Positions 22,946 through 33,416 of a DNA stretch of 64,000 nucleotides are shown piece after piece. The position numbers and the translations under genes are program-made. This DNA is from Hypericum androsaemum (taxonomy: Eukaryota; Streptophyta; Magnoliopsida; Malpighiales; Hypericaceae). The first letter of the stretch is position 1; the number at the start of each line of letters is the position of its first letter. A model generated the notes under the pieces. The model saw nothing but the letters and a program-made list of their open reading frames with translations. It ran no database searches and was not told the DNA's origin. The stretch covers positions 14,159,495 to 14,223,494 of the forward strand of contig OZ023189.1 in NCBI GenBank assembly GCA_963995505.1, given 5' to 3'.

Positions 22946-24162
22946 CTTGCTGATGTGAGCCGTGTACTAGTGGATACATCTCAACCATTGCTTCTGGTTG
23001 CTGCTGCTGCTGCTGCTGCACTTGGTTCTCAGTCTCCAAAACCATTGGAGAATCAGAATTTCTTACTTGATCATCCAAGATTTCTAGGTTCGCCATTGGA
23101 GAAACAATAACAAACCTTGACACAGATTCGTCATTTAGTTCTTGTATATCTTCAACAAGCTGGGATGCAAAGCCCGTTGAAGCAGCATTGGCTTCCGTGA
23201 TCAAGCTGCCGAAGATCAGCCTAATTCTATGAGGTACTCTATTCTGCTGAGCTATGGTGCCATTTTGACTGTTATGTATGCTATCCATATTAACCACAGC
23301 TGAATCCAAGTAAGTGTTGTTGGTCGACTGAACCCCATTTGGCCCACTCGAAGTCTGGGAGTGCAAGTGCATCAGCTTTGACATGCCGGAAGTTGCTGGA
23401 GAACTGGGTCATTGAAAAGGAAGGCATGCCAACACATTGTCAGGGCAGGTCAGGTCTCCAAAATTATTATTGTTCCTCAATTAAACAAATTAAAATAATT
23501 AAAACATGAGCATACCCCACACCCGCGCTTCGCCCGTTGCCACTTGGCTTCAAACCCTAATACACACATCAATATCAGAAACACTTGGCAGTTCTAGTGC
23601 AAGAGATTAAAGAAAGGAAAAAAAAGAATGTCAAGTTGTTTGAACAAGACCTTCCTGCTCCTTCTCGTCACTTCTTGGAATGGATCTAGCAAATGGAACA
23701 AACAAAATACTAACAATGGAGCAAACCATAATAATGTACGTAGATAAACCCTAGACCCGGTAAAGGACGGACCAAAACCGCTGCAGTAGTGTACACAGAA
23801 GCCAAACCCTAGAAAAAAGGACCAAAGCGATTTCCCATCGAGTTCAAGCTAATACACGAGCCGGAAAAAGAAAAGAAAAAAAAAAGCGAGATAAACCCCA
23901 AACACAGAAAACACTCACTTGAAGCATACGATTCAACAAAGTCCTCCAGGAACTGGGCGCTCTTTTGTAAGTCCATGTCGTTTTGCTTCAGCGCAGCGGA
24001 GATATCCATCTCCGAAAACTTGTCGCCGAATTTCTCCTTCATCGACTTCATCTTCGCTGACGTAGGTGACAATGTCTGGGCCCCATTGAGACTGCCGCTC
24101 GCGGCGGCCCGGTTGGTGGTTCTAGCAGCCGGGGAAGACGACCCATTGGCGGCCGAGACCAT
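22946..24162 (-). pseudogene. GIP1-like (GBF-interacting protein 1-like) gene piece, two exons
   Basis: Exon 1 (24162-23919) starts at ATG and encodes 81 residues rich in Ser/Ala, then MKEKFGDKFSEMDISAALKQ, a helix pattern like UBA/CUE folds. It ends TATGCTTCAA|gtgagt. Exon 2 (23395-22946, acceptor ttctccag) joins in frame and reads IAQQNRVPHRIRLIFGSL and LEILDDQVRNSDSP, then a poly-Gln run, and ends CAGCAAG|gtatga. The 'RVP..R(I/L)TFGS' and 'LDDQVRNS.SDSP' motifs are those of plant GIP1-like proteins, nuclear co-factors of G-box-binding bZIPs. Later exons are absent: downstream lie a copia scrap and a membrane-family tail. Frame and splice sites are intact in what remains. Family call moderate. 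Confidence 0.5.
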
Positions 24163-25009
24163 TTGGATGTTAGGGAGGGGGCTTGACGAAAAGACGGGGA
24201 ACGGAAATAATAAAACCGTAAAAGTAGCTAGCTTGATTTTATAATTTGTTAAAACTTAAATTCAAAATTTGTTATACAATATTTAGTATTAGAATATTCT
24301 AGAACTTCTTTTTTAGTTTTATCTGAAATTTGTTTTGTTTTCAATATTGGAAGGATTAAATTTTCAGGGGTCATTAGTAATGTATGAAATGCGGGTTGTT
24401 CTTATAATTTGATGAAGAAGATGCTTAAATGTGCATGGATGAAAATAAAGGAAGACTAATTCAATTTCGTATCGAATTAAATTTTGAGTTAAAATTATTG
24501 CATAAGAAGATCTAAAGTTACATGTTGCATCTTTGAAATAGTTCTGATCATCTAAACAAACATCAATTTAATATGTTTCACCAAGAAGATATACAGCTCG
24601 GGTCCGCAATTTTCGTTAAAAAAAATTTTAGTAGGGTGGTGCGGCCTATCATTACTCTAAAAATCTTCGTTATTTATAGGCGCGAGCGAAGCCTATCATT
24701 TTCGTTAGTTATACATTACCCTAAAAATCTTCTATCAATGCCACCAAACACTTAGAATTTGGCTCAATTGGAATGAATTTTTTTAGCTCAACTCTAACTC
24801 TGAAAATACCGTAGTAATAGAAGTTGGTTAGAAATTCAACCATAACCTCGTAGTAAGCTATATGTTAATAGCACAATTAACAACGAACATCACTGACCCC
24901 ACCCTTCTAGTTTCTATACCAATTGGCCAAGTCGATGCACGAAATGCTAGAAGCTATACTGGTTTGAGATGACACATTTTCAAAGCCATGCTCTTCTCGT
25001 CATCTGCAG
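24163..25009. other. Intergenic
   Basis: AT-rich upstream flank of the GIP1-like exon. No gene is seen. A direct repeat 'taaaaatcttc' occurs near 24658 and 24722. Confidence 0.45.
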
Positions 25010-25011
25010 CA

Positions 25012-26043
25012 TCATAAGCATTGTTCTTGTATCCGGGCTCGATTCTCTTCCCCACCATAAACTCACATGCGTTTCCCCGAACTTTTCTCGGCTGCATCAA
25101 ACATGTGACAAGGGGTTAAACAAGGACATGGCAGTGTCACACTTGAAAGCTATTTATGATCTGATTGTGAGGCTATGCAATGGCCATCACCCATAAGAAG
25201 CTTAACAAGGACAATGGCCGCGGTCTTTAGATCGATTCAAAGGGTTGTGGGCTTGACAGTGCAAAAAAACTATATGAAGCTGGAAAGCCAGATAACCTGA
25301 ATATTGACTCGTCTTACATTGGTGTGTACTGTCTGGATGATGATGTAGAATCTTGGTTCATCTTTTACAACCCATTTGGTGCCCATGTCACTAGCATTAC
25401 TGATGGAAATCTCTGTCAAGTTAGCAGCTTCTTTTGACAAGCTAGTCCTTGCAGAGCCATCTATCGACCATGTCTCAATTTTAGTACCACTGATGCTGGA
25501 AAGCTTGGGTGAAGAAGCCAGGGCTGCAGAGTTGTGGTGTTGTCTTGATTGCATTGGGTGCTGATCGAGAGAATTTGACGAGGAATAGCCCATTCCTGTT
25601 GGAAGATGAAAGTTGAGGGCATTCTTTCCCTAGCAGGGGAGTAACAGGACTTTCCTTCACCGATTCTGGCTGAGATGTAGAAATACAAACATCAGAGGTG
25701 GCCCTATTTGCCAAAAGAAATTCAGTGCATCATGAATATGAAATCAGATAAAATACTTGGTTCAACTACAATCAGGTATATGCTATTCATTCAAGCAAAG
25801 CAGCACATGCATCGATCTAATACAATCATGTGAATGCCAACAACATCAAAATCTTCTAAGTTGTATAGAAAATGTGTCTCAAGAAGCTTGGAAAGGAAAT
25901 CGAGAGAAACAAAATATCTAACCTCTTCTTCTGATCTTGGTGGCATCTGAAAAGAACAGCTTGGTGTTCAATTCAGGGACGTTGTACAACTCCACAAATC
26001 TGTCATAGTTCACCTTCCACCACATTTGTTGAACATTTCACGA
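25012..26043 (-). pseudogene. BREVIS RADIX-like pseudogene, 3' half
   Basis: On the minus strand a tgttttgcag acceptor leads into SREMFNK, then a loss of about 4 residues and shift, 'NYDRFVELYNV', and a PPRSEEE end at a gt donor (25923). This is the first BRX domain's last part. The next block reads TSQPESVKESPVTPLLGKE and, after a frame change, GMGYSSSNSLDQHPMQS, PKLSSISGTK, SISNASDMGTKWVVKDEPRF: the linker and start of the second BRX domain. The C-terminus is found at 25100-25012 as SREKFGE and, frame-shifted, ENRARIQEQCL with a stop. BRX proteins regulate auxin-linked growth at the plasma membrane and in the nucleus. At least three frameshifts and a degraded centre of the second domain make this dead. 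Introns are kept, so it is a duplicated rather than processed pseudogene. The N-terminal exons are not visible. Confidence 0.8.
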
Positions 26044-26697
26044 CTGCAAAACATACAAAAATATACATTGCAAGAGTTATACCTTTGTGTGAATCAGGGA
26101 CCAGAGCCTTGAGCCAACACAAAGACTAGAATCAATGCCAAACACAAGGTCACACGAGTAACCAACCCAGGAAATTTAATGTATCCAGCATCAATCATTA
26201 CTATTCAAACAGTCACCTAGGAATTTATATGCCACAGATAAAGAGCTGTTGCAGAGCCATAAGCTTGTTTCTCATTAAGGCAGTCACTTGCGTTATTCAT
26301 GGCAGTCACTTGCTCAGCTTATTGGGTGTAAATGTACAAAATTCAAATGCAGTAGGAACTAGAATTTTTTGAAATCGGGATTTGCAAATGGAGTAAATAC
26401 TGCTGTGTTAATAACCCTCCAAAAAATCTTGCTTTCCAGGGCCCAACAGATGCATCTGCAGATCGGGCAAAACATTCCATGCAGTGTGCTTGTAGGTAAC
26501 TAGAATGTGATCACACAAGACATCAATTTGGACCAGGTAGGTGGCCGCTGTGATAGAGATTTCGCGTCGTGGTGTAGAGTAAGCTCTCAAAAGTGACCGA
26601 GTCGAGAATTTAGGTTAGGCTAGCTTTAAGCCCCATTGTTTAAAGAATCTCATTAATCTAACACAAAGTTTAAATTGAATATAAAATTTGTAAGATT
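26044..26697. other. Non-coding flank
   Basis: Expected place for upstream BRX-like exons, but none is recognised. A 60-codon minus-strand open frame at 26408-26590 has no BRX motif. Confidence 0.4.
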
Positions 26698-26904
26698 AAC
26701 ATCGGGAAAAGTTTATCACAATTAAACCCCGGGCCTGCGAACAGGCAGAAATCGGTTTGTAAAAGAGGTATCAAGCCACACCAATGAAGGATTGAAAGCC
26801 CTACCTAAGACGCTTTAAGAACCAAGGCCCCACCCCAATGCGGTCCAAACAAAAAGCAACAATACAATATTTGAACGTTAAAGTAATAAAACAAGTGTAT
26901 CAAG
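26698..26904. repeat. 207-bp direct repeat, left copy
   Basis: Identical by eye over 207 bp to 28476-28682, same orientation, flanking a 1571-bp insert. At its right end the string aagtgtatca occurs twice in a row (aagtgtatcaagtgtatca), an extra short duplication at the insert junction. Confidence 0.95.
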
Positions 26905-28497
26905 TGTATCAGAAAAAACAACAACCCCATTGGCCTCTTGACCTGGGATAGGCATGGGATCTGTAGTAGGTAAAGCAGAGGCGTTGCCCAAAATAGATGG
27001 GGACGGTCCCTGTATTATTGGGGTTCCCTTGCCAAGGAAACCCGGCTTCAAACCTTTATGCTTGGAGCCCTTTGAACCGAATGAGCGAGTAGGTAAAATC
27101 CCGCCCGCTGCAACATATGCTGCCTTCCTAGCCTCCGCCATTGCCAAATCCTCAGGAGACAGTGATGCCAATAACTCAGCTGAGGAAGGGCCATTCTTGC
27201 GCCCCTTTTTCTTGCCCGATACTGACCTAGGCTTAGAGCCCGATGAGTCAGTCACATGTGAAGCCGGCGTCAACGGCTCTATTATAATCGGGCTTGAAAA
27301 CACCTGACCTGTATCTTGGGAGGGCGAAACCTCCTTAATCATTACACCACAAACCCCCTCCATGTTATTTGTACTTGGCACTGGAGACTGCTCAGGAACT
27401 ACATCAAGCACCATCAAGCCCTTCTCCAAAATTGCAATATCAGGATTGCATCCCAAAATCTCAACATGCTGCACCAAATTCTCTAGAACAGTATTCCAAA
27501 CAAGAGTATCACACTCCTCTAATTCCTCAGAAAGACCAACTTCAAATTCTGAATTCTTTGTAATAAAAACAAGCTCACCCGATACAACCTCCAATTCTTC
27601 AGAATTTTCAGGTGAAACAAGATCCTCTTGATAAGCAAAATGTTCTAACAGAGCTGTCATAGCTAGAGAAATACTCCCCTCGACTTCAAGAGCCGTGGGA
27701 GGAGGACATCCAACTGCACCCTCCACACCAATCTCTCCCTCCTCAAGTTCCAACTCCACAGACAATCCATCATGGAGCTTGCGACAAGTAGAGGTGGCAT
27801 GTCCAAGCATCTTGCAGTGCTCACAAAATTTTGGCAAGTCCTCGTATACAACATCCACAAGACAACTACTATCATCCTGCCGTAAGCAAATTTGGCCCCA
27901 ACGTGGCCTGGACATATCAATCTCAACAAGAATACGGACAGATGCCCCATTGACCTTGTTCAACGCACCTGAGTCAACACGTATAGGATCACCCACTGAT
28001 GCGGCAAGACCGAAAACAATGTCAGGCTCAATATGTTCCATACTCAACCCCACCAACTGAACCCAAACCTTCGCACGAGTAGCATGGACCTTGGACGGAC
28101 GGAAGAAAGGAACCCATTGCTGCATGTAGAGAGTGCCATGAGGAATGCGCCAAACCATTGAGCTCCAAACCGTATCCCGATCCCTCTCGGTGGCAAATTT
28201 GAAACCAAAATAACCCATACCCAGGGGCAGCATCTTCACATCCTGAATTGACCAAGCCTTAGCAATCGAACAACGCAGCTCGTAAGAGGAACATGGCTTG
28301 CTGCCCTTCGGCCTCACCAACCTCCCGATGAGAGCACGAGCTCCATAGTTAACTCCGCTAGTCGATCGTTCCTTATTCACCACAAGCACAGGCAAGTCAC
28401 CATCCAGATTAGGTCGAATAAAGTTACCTGTATTAGACCAGCCACTAGCTCTCGAGCGAATCGATTCAGCGTATAAACATCGGGAAAAGTTTATCAC
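26878..28497 (-). CDS. LINE ORF1-like (DUF4283 + zinc knuckle), intact frame inside a repeat-flanked insert
   Basis: One uninterrupted minus-strand frame of about 539 codons. Residues ~55-200 carry a DUF4283-type domain (YFGFKFATERDRDTVW, GTLYMQQWVPFFRPSKV, AKVWVQLVGLSMEHIEP). A CX2CX4HX4C knuckle follows at ~225-238 (CEHCKMLGHATSTC), then a long acidic and Ser/Gly-rich tail. This order is typical of the RNA-binding ORF1 protein of plant L1-type LINEs. The insert proper is 26905-28475, so the first ~7 and last ~9 codons are read from the flanking repeats. There is no ATG at the 5' end (the first in-frame ATG is about codon 89), so the natural N-terminus is missing. ORF2, 3' UTR and A-tail are also missing. 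It is an element fragment, unlikely to be expressed as such, but recent enough to have no stop. Confidence 0.82.
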   Translation of the reverse strand: MINFSRCLYAESIRSRASGWSNTGNFIRPNLDGDLPVLVVNKERSTSGVNYGARALIGRLVRPKGSKPCSSYELRCSIAKAWSIQDVKMLPLGMGYFGFKFATERDRDTVWSSMVWRIPHGTLYMQQWVPFFRPSKVHATRAKVWVQLVGLSMEHIEPDIVFGLAASVGDPIRVDSGALNKVNGASVRILVEIDMSRPRWGQICLRQDDSSCLVDVVYEDLPKFCEHCKMLGHATSTCRKLHDGLSVELELEEGEIGVEGAVGCPPPTALEVEGSISLAMTALLEHFAYQEDLVSPENSEELEVVSGELVFITKNSEFEVGLSEELEECDTLVWNTVLENLVQHVEILGCNPDIAILEKGLMVLDVVPEQSPVPSTNNMEGVCGVMIKEVSPSQDTGQVFSSPIIIEPLTPASHVTDSSGSKPRSVSGKKKGRKNGPSSAELLASLSPEDLAMAEARKAAYVAAGGILPTRSFGSKGSKHKGLKPGFLGKGTPIIQGPSPSILGNASALPTTDPMPIPGQEANGVVVFSDTLDTLVLLL

Positions 28498-28682
28498 AAT
28501 TAAACCCCGGGCCTGCGAACAGGCAGAAATCGGTTTGTAAAAGAGGTATCAAGCCACACCAATGAAGGATTGAAAGCCCTACCTAAGACGCTTTAAGAAC
28601 CAAGGCCCCACCCCAATGCGGTCCAAACAAAAAGCAACAATACAATATTTGAACGTTAAAGTAATAAAACAAGTGTATCAAG
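28476..28682. repeat. 207-bp direct repeat, right copy
   Basis: Second copy of the repeat described at 26698-26904. Its outer flank (28683 on) continues into the snRNP G pseudogene sequence. Confidence 0.95.
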
Positions 28683-28689
28683 GGATTCC

Positions 28690-28957
28690 GCATTAAAAAG
28701 CAAACTACAAAATTAGCGATGCAATCGAACACCTTATAGGACCGGACCTCCGCATAAAAGAGAAATCCTTCACTTTGGAGGTTCTTGTCCATGTGATGTA
28801 CCTGCAAATAAACCAGCGAATAAACAAGCAATTACGGATTTATTCTTTAAAAAAAGAGAGAGGAAGGAATCGAAGGGAAGAAAGTCGAAAAAGGGAAGGG
28901 CAATAGAGGATTAGCGTCATACTTGTTGAGATCCGGAGGCTGACCCGATCTGCTCAT
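28690..28957 (-). pseudogene. Small nuclear ribonucleoprotein G (SmG) pseudogene, exons 1-2
   Basis: Exon 1 (28957-28923) reads MSRSGQPPDLNK up to a gtatga donor. Exon 2 starts after a tttgcag acceptor near 28802. SmG is a core Sm-ring protein of spliceosomal snRNPs, and MSRSGQPPDL is its highly conserved plant start. Exon 2 carries a 5-bp tandem duplication (tacat followed by cacat) that shifts the frame. In the shifted frame MDKNLQ is followed by degraded sequence and KVFDCIANFVV, where the family has a GFDQFMNLV-type motif. The remaining exon sequence is lost; the 207-bp repeat begins beyond. Not functional. Confidence 0.75.
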
Positions 28958-30276
28958 GGTCAACGACTTGGGTTTGACGAGGGGGGACCAAGCCGCAGGG
29001 AACACCTTTCGTTTCTGGATTCTAATTAATTATTTCTCGCCTTTTGGGAATTAGAAATTAGGGTTGGAATATAAGTGAGATTGGGATATATATATATATA
29101 TATCTAATAGACTTGTTGTATTTGCTATATTCTAATATGGATTCTCACGATCCGAAGTCGGGCAATCGGGTGGGGTATATTCTCTTGGGATATTTTTTTA
29201 GTGCATTATTTTGGGAATTGGGCTAGGTAATATAAAAAATGGCATGGAAACCGATAAGTAAATTTGTATTTTAATTCCATCCATTTGAAAACTCAACACA
29301 CGTTCTTTCCTCCTCCATCACGTATGAGGTAAATTTCTACCGTGGTTTTTTTAAAAGTTCATTTCTACCGTGGTTGGAAAAAGCAATTCCACAAATGGAA
29401 TGTAGAGAATAATTATCAATCTAGTGTTTTGGCAGAAAATGGGTTGGAAATTTTTATTTCATTTTTTACGAAAAAATGGACTGGAAAAATCATTTTCTAT
29501 ATGAGAAAAGAGACTCGGTCCTATTTTCCGGTTAGTCTAATTCTTATTTGAAAACGTCATAATTGACCAGAAAACGGGTAGAACGATTTAATATAGGGAC
29601 TTTTGTTTTAACAAGAAGCAGTACAGGTGAGCAGTTCTTGGTCAATTAGTGGGCAAACTTATCTTATATTTATATTTCAATACAACAATATATCAAAATA
29701 GGGGGAAGAATTTGGTAGAGACTAGACTAGTCCTCACTCTTGGGGACTAAAGAAAATATGGTGACAATTTAGATATTAACAAGACAATCAGGAGCAATTT
29801 TGGAAAACTAATAAAAATTAAATCAAACTAAAAAATTAGGCAAAAAAAACCCACGTGAAGGACGCCTCACATTCTGTCAAAAGAAGGACGATTCACATTC
29901 TTCTGAATTCAAATCCGCCCCCCGCCCCCACGTGAACCTCTCGGCTTTTGTTGGTTCCCCTGTCTCGGAAACTTAGTTGAAGAACAACAGCAAGTAATCG
30001 GTGCCAAGCATATTATTATCATGGTGGTGATCAACAAATCGACCGATGATGCGATTTTAAATTATAAAAGAATATGTCAACAAAAACTTTGTATAGTGTC
30101 ATACTTAATTTTATGCAGCGTGTATTTTAAGTTTATATATTAATTATTTAATTTGAAAATGAACATATAATTAATTGAGTTTAAAATGATTCGTATAAGA
30201 GTTTATTTATTTTTAAATTATGTACACGTATAATTCATATATTGACTAACTAAGAACAATATTACATGGGCAATAA
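28958..30276. other. Intergenic, with a short TA microsatellite
   Basis: No gene. TA run at 29086-29103. The first ~100 bp may be the former SmG promoter. Confidence 0.5.
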
Positions 30277-30879
30277 ACCAATATCAATACATAGTATAAC
30301 CAATATCAATACATACTCAAACCAATATTATTACACACTAAACCGAATATCAATATATACTCAAACCAATATCATTACAGACTAAAACTAATATCATTAT
30401 ATACTCAAATCAATATCAATACATACTCAAACTAATATCATTAGACTCAAACCAATATTAATACATACTCAAACTAATATCATTACAGACTAAAACTAAA
30501 ATTATTACAGACTAAAATCAATATCGATTCATACTCAAACCAATATCATTACATACTAAAACCAATATCATTAAAGACTAAAACCAATATCAATACATAT
30601 TCAAACCAATATTATTACAGACCAAAATCAATAACAATACAGACTGAAACCAATATCATTACATACTGAAACCAATATCAATACAGACTTAAACCAATAT
30701 CAATACTTACTCATATCAATATCATTACAGACTAAAACCAATATCAATACAGACTTAAACCAATATCAACACATAGTAAAACCAATATCATTACATACTC
30801 AGACTAAAACTAAAATCAATACATACTTAAACCAATATCAATACATACTCAAACCAATATCATTACAGACTAAATCCAA
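30277..30879. repeat. 22-bp minisatellite, ~27 units, with 44-bp dimer structure
   Basis: About 600 bp of tandem units of the type accaatatcaatacatactcaa. Two variants alternate over much of the array: one with 'caatacatactcaa', the other with 'cattacagactaaa', giving a 44-bp higher-order unit. G is nearly absent except in the 'cagact' variant. Units vary by single bases and small deletions. It is non-coding in all frames. Confidence 0.92.
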
Positions 30880-32084
30880 TCTTTTTTGCAAAACTGAGTA
30901 AGCCCCATAAATGGTGAAGTCAAGCGACATCAAGGACAATGAGTAGTCATCGTCGGCAAAAAAGTGCTACGAGATGGTGGACGGCGAAAAGATCTGGGAT
31001 CCTCGTCCTTAGCCCTGTCACTTGGGTTTGTCGATCGGGGTGGTGAGTGGACGACCGATTGTCAATCACCGTACTCGTCGCAGGCCCGCCGTTGGGCTCG
31101 TCGCACTCTCACCGGTCGCTAGTGTAGAGGGGAAGAGAATGGAGAGGAGGGGCGACTTTGAAGGGGATGAGATGGAGAGGAGATACGATTAGGGTCCCCT
31201 TTTTCAACAAAATCTTGGTAAAAAAAGTGGAATGGAGGCCAAAAGGCAACGATGTCGGACCAGATGATGCGGCATGGCCGGAGGCAAACGAAAAACTTGC
31301 GAGTGGTGGCTTCCCGTAGGTTCTCATTCTTGAAATTTATTTCTCTTCCATAGATTAAAACTAATAAAAAGAAGCTGCAAAATAAAACGAAGACAAAGAA
31401 GCAAAGAAAGAAGAAGACGGGGGATGTTTAGAGTTGAAAAATAACAAAAGAATGGATGAGATTTGGAAGAAGAAGAAAAAGAAGAATAATTATTTCTCCC
31501 TTTCTGGGTTTAGGTTTGAACTTCGGCATCAAAGAGAAGAGACTGGATCTAGGTTTTTTTTTTAATATGGGAGAGGAATGGACTGGAATGAGATGTGGGC
31601 TCAATACCTAGTTGGTATCTTTTTTGGTAAAAGGTCAAAAATGCCCCTGATAGGTTATTGACCATTAGATTTAAAAATATTCTTTTACAATTGAATCTGA
31701 CAGCCCAAAATTTAGTCTCCACCTGGGGATAAGTTTTATTTAGTCCCCACTCAATCTGGTCTCATCGGGATAACGTTTGCGCTGAATTGGTTAACATATT
31801 TTTTCTCGTATGAAACACGGGTAGAAATCTTCTTCACAGCAAAAACTTTCCACAATTTTTAAGTTTAGTTGATGTCAAAAAATTGTGCCAATTGGGATTC
31901 GAACTTGGGAATAATAATGAGACGGTCAACGAGACTTCCATCGTCTATCTTCCTTGGCTCGATTATGGATGGCTTGGAAGTGCTTGACGAGGAGCTTTGT
32001 CAGAACTCACTTCAGAAATGTGGCATTTTTTTATTGCCGCGAGCTTCTCTTGGGAGGAAGACACTTCACATATCTTTTATGTGA
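30880..32084. other. Mixed repeat-derived sequence, no gene assigned
   Basis: A GC-richer patch at about 30930-31320 has open minus-strand sequence without motifs. The remainder is A/G-rich. Around 31870-32084 an open plus frame has no recognisable domain. Confidence 0.4.
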
Positions 32085-32407
32085 TTAAGCTTACGGCTTG
32101 TGACCCTTCATATTCTTAGTTTTTTTGACCCTCCTTGATGTTCTTCTTGGATTCTGCTTGGTTTGAGTGCAGCCTTCTGTTAGATCTTGTGGTGATTGCC
32201 TGCTTTAGTGAGTTATGATCCTTGCTGTGCAATTCGTGAATTTCCGGTGATTTTTGGCTTGGTTATTTTGTAATCAAGGGAACGAGATAGAATCTATCTT
32301 GCCGGTACTATCTTGATAGATTTTGTCTAGTACTATATAAGATGTAATTATCTAATTATAAATATCATTAGGGTAATTGAAGAATAATAAATTTTTACTT
32401 ACCAAAA
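32085..32407 (+). mobile_element. Possible LINE 3' untranslated tail
   Basis: Ends 'aataaatttttacttacc' plus A7 at about 32401-32407, closely like the terminus of the LINE fragment at 21334 (ttacttatc plus A7). No coding domain is preserved in front, so this rests on the terminus alone. Confidence 0.35.
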
Positions 32408-33356
32408 AAATAATGAGACAGCTGAGCGACTCTCCACCATTGAACTACAAATACAAAACTTTGTACTGTCTAAACAAATATATATTGTATTTTTATCTTC
32501 TTTCCATCCGAAGAACATTGGGACCCATTCTGATTTCTAAAAATCAAATATTTAATAAGCGATAACATAATAAGGCACGCAATAAACTTCATCTCGAGAA
32601 CTGTTGTAAAACATCAAAAAAAATTGGTCCTCGTCTTTTGTACAATTTCAGCTTCCTCAAAAATTCTGGACATTCAAGTATATACTAAATTAAAAAATTA
32701 GCATTGGGTGAAACATAGTCTAGTCGGTAGAAAACGCCATTCTAACCTATTAAACTACAACATGCTCTTTGATATACTGTTGTATTGAACTGTGAATATA
32801 CAATTACTATTGCAAAATTATGATCCGGTAACAGCTCACGTGTATCGTTTCTTGTAAAAAAAGTGCTACCAATTTAGTTCTAGTTGCTTTTTGACCGACC
32901 TTCGCTTCCACTCATGTTATCTTATTATCTTCGGATTATTTTCTATTTTCTTATGTCTTTGTTGTGTGTCTATGCATTTTTTTTTTCATATTATAACTCG
33001 ATTAATAAATATAGACTTTGCGCCACCATTTCTAAAATAAACTCCCAACCTGAAAATGGTTTACCATGCCAATTTTTGGTCAATTATCATGTTTTGACTG
33101 ACCAAAAAACAGAGGCCAGAACCTATTTCCTTGTATGAAAACGATTGCTTCAGCCTGTCTTTTGGAACCCAAAAATACTTTCTCTAATTCGTTTTCTAGT
33201 AAAATACCAAATTGATAATACTTTTATCCAGCGCCGCATTTGGAACTGATTTTTTATTTTTTTTAACCCCTCTACAAAAAATTACCCTCGCGTCTTGGAG
33301 GTTTTTTTTGAAAGTACGTCTTGGAGGTTCCATGGAGAGTACCAAATTTTTCGGGT
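32408..33356. other. Intergenic, no gene seen
   Basis: AT-rich. Short tRNA-like phrases near 32410 and 32710 do not fold as tRNAs. Confidence 0.5.
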
Positions 33357-33416
33357 AGAAGAAGAGAGGGAAAGGAGGGGAGAGAGGGAAGAGAGAAAGA
33401 GAAGAGAGAAGGGAAG
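33357..33416. repeat. 60-nt uninterrupted homopurine tract
   Basis: Only A and G from 33357 to 33416, mostly GA/GGA mixtures. Such tracts can form triplexes or act as GA-type elements. Here no gene adjoins. Confidence 0.85.

Noticed and set aside
24969..25196. Plus-strand frame resembling a small secreted peptide with a signal sequence
   Set aside because: It is antisense to the BREVIS RADIX-like C-terminal exon, whose motifs explain the sequence better.
26698..28682. Small LTR (TRIM-like) element with 207-bp LTRs
   Set aside because: Repeat ends are not TG...CA, there is no primer-binding site or polypurine tract at the junctions, and no short target duplication lies outside.
30277..30879. 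CRISPR-like array
   Set aside because: Units are contiguous 22-bp tandem repeats without unique spacers, in a plant genome.
32410..32760. tRNA genes (phrases like tagtcggtag and gattcgaact-type strings nearby)
   Set aside because: No cloverleaf can be drawn; at best these are decayed SINE pieces.
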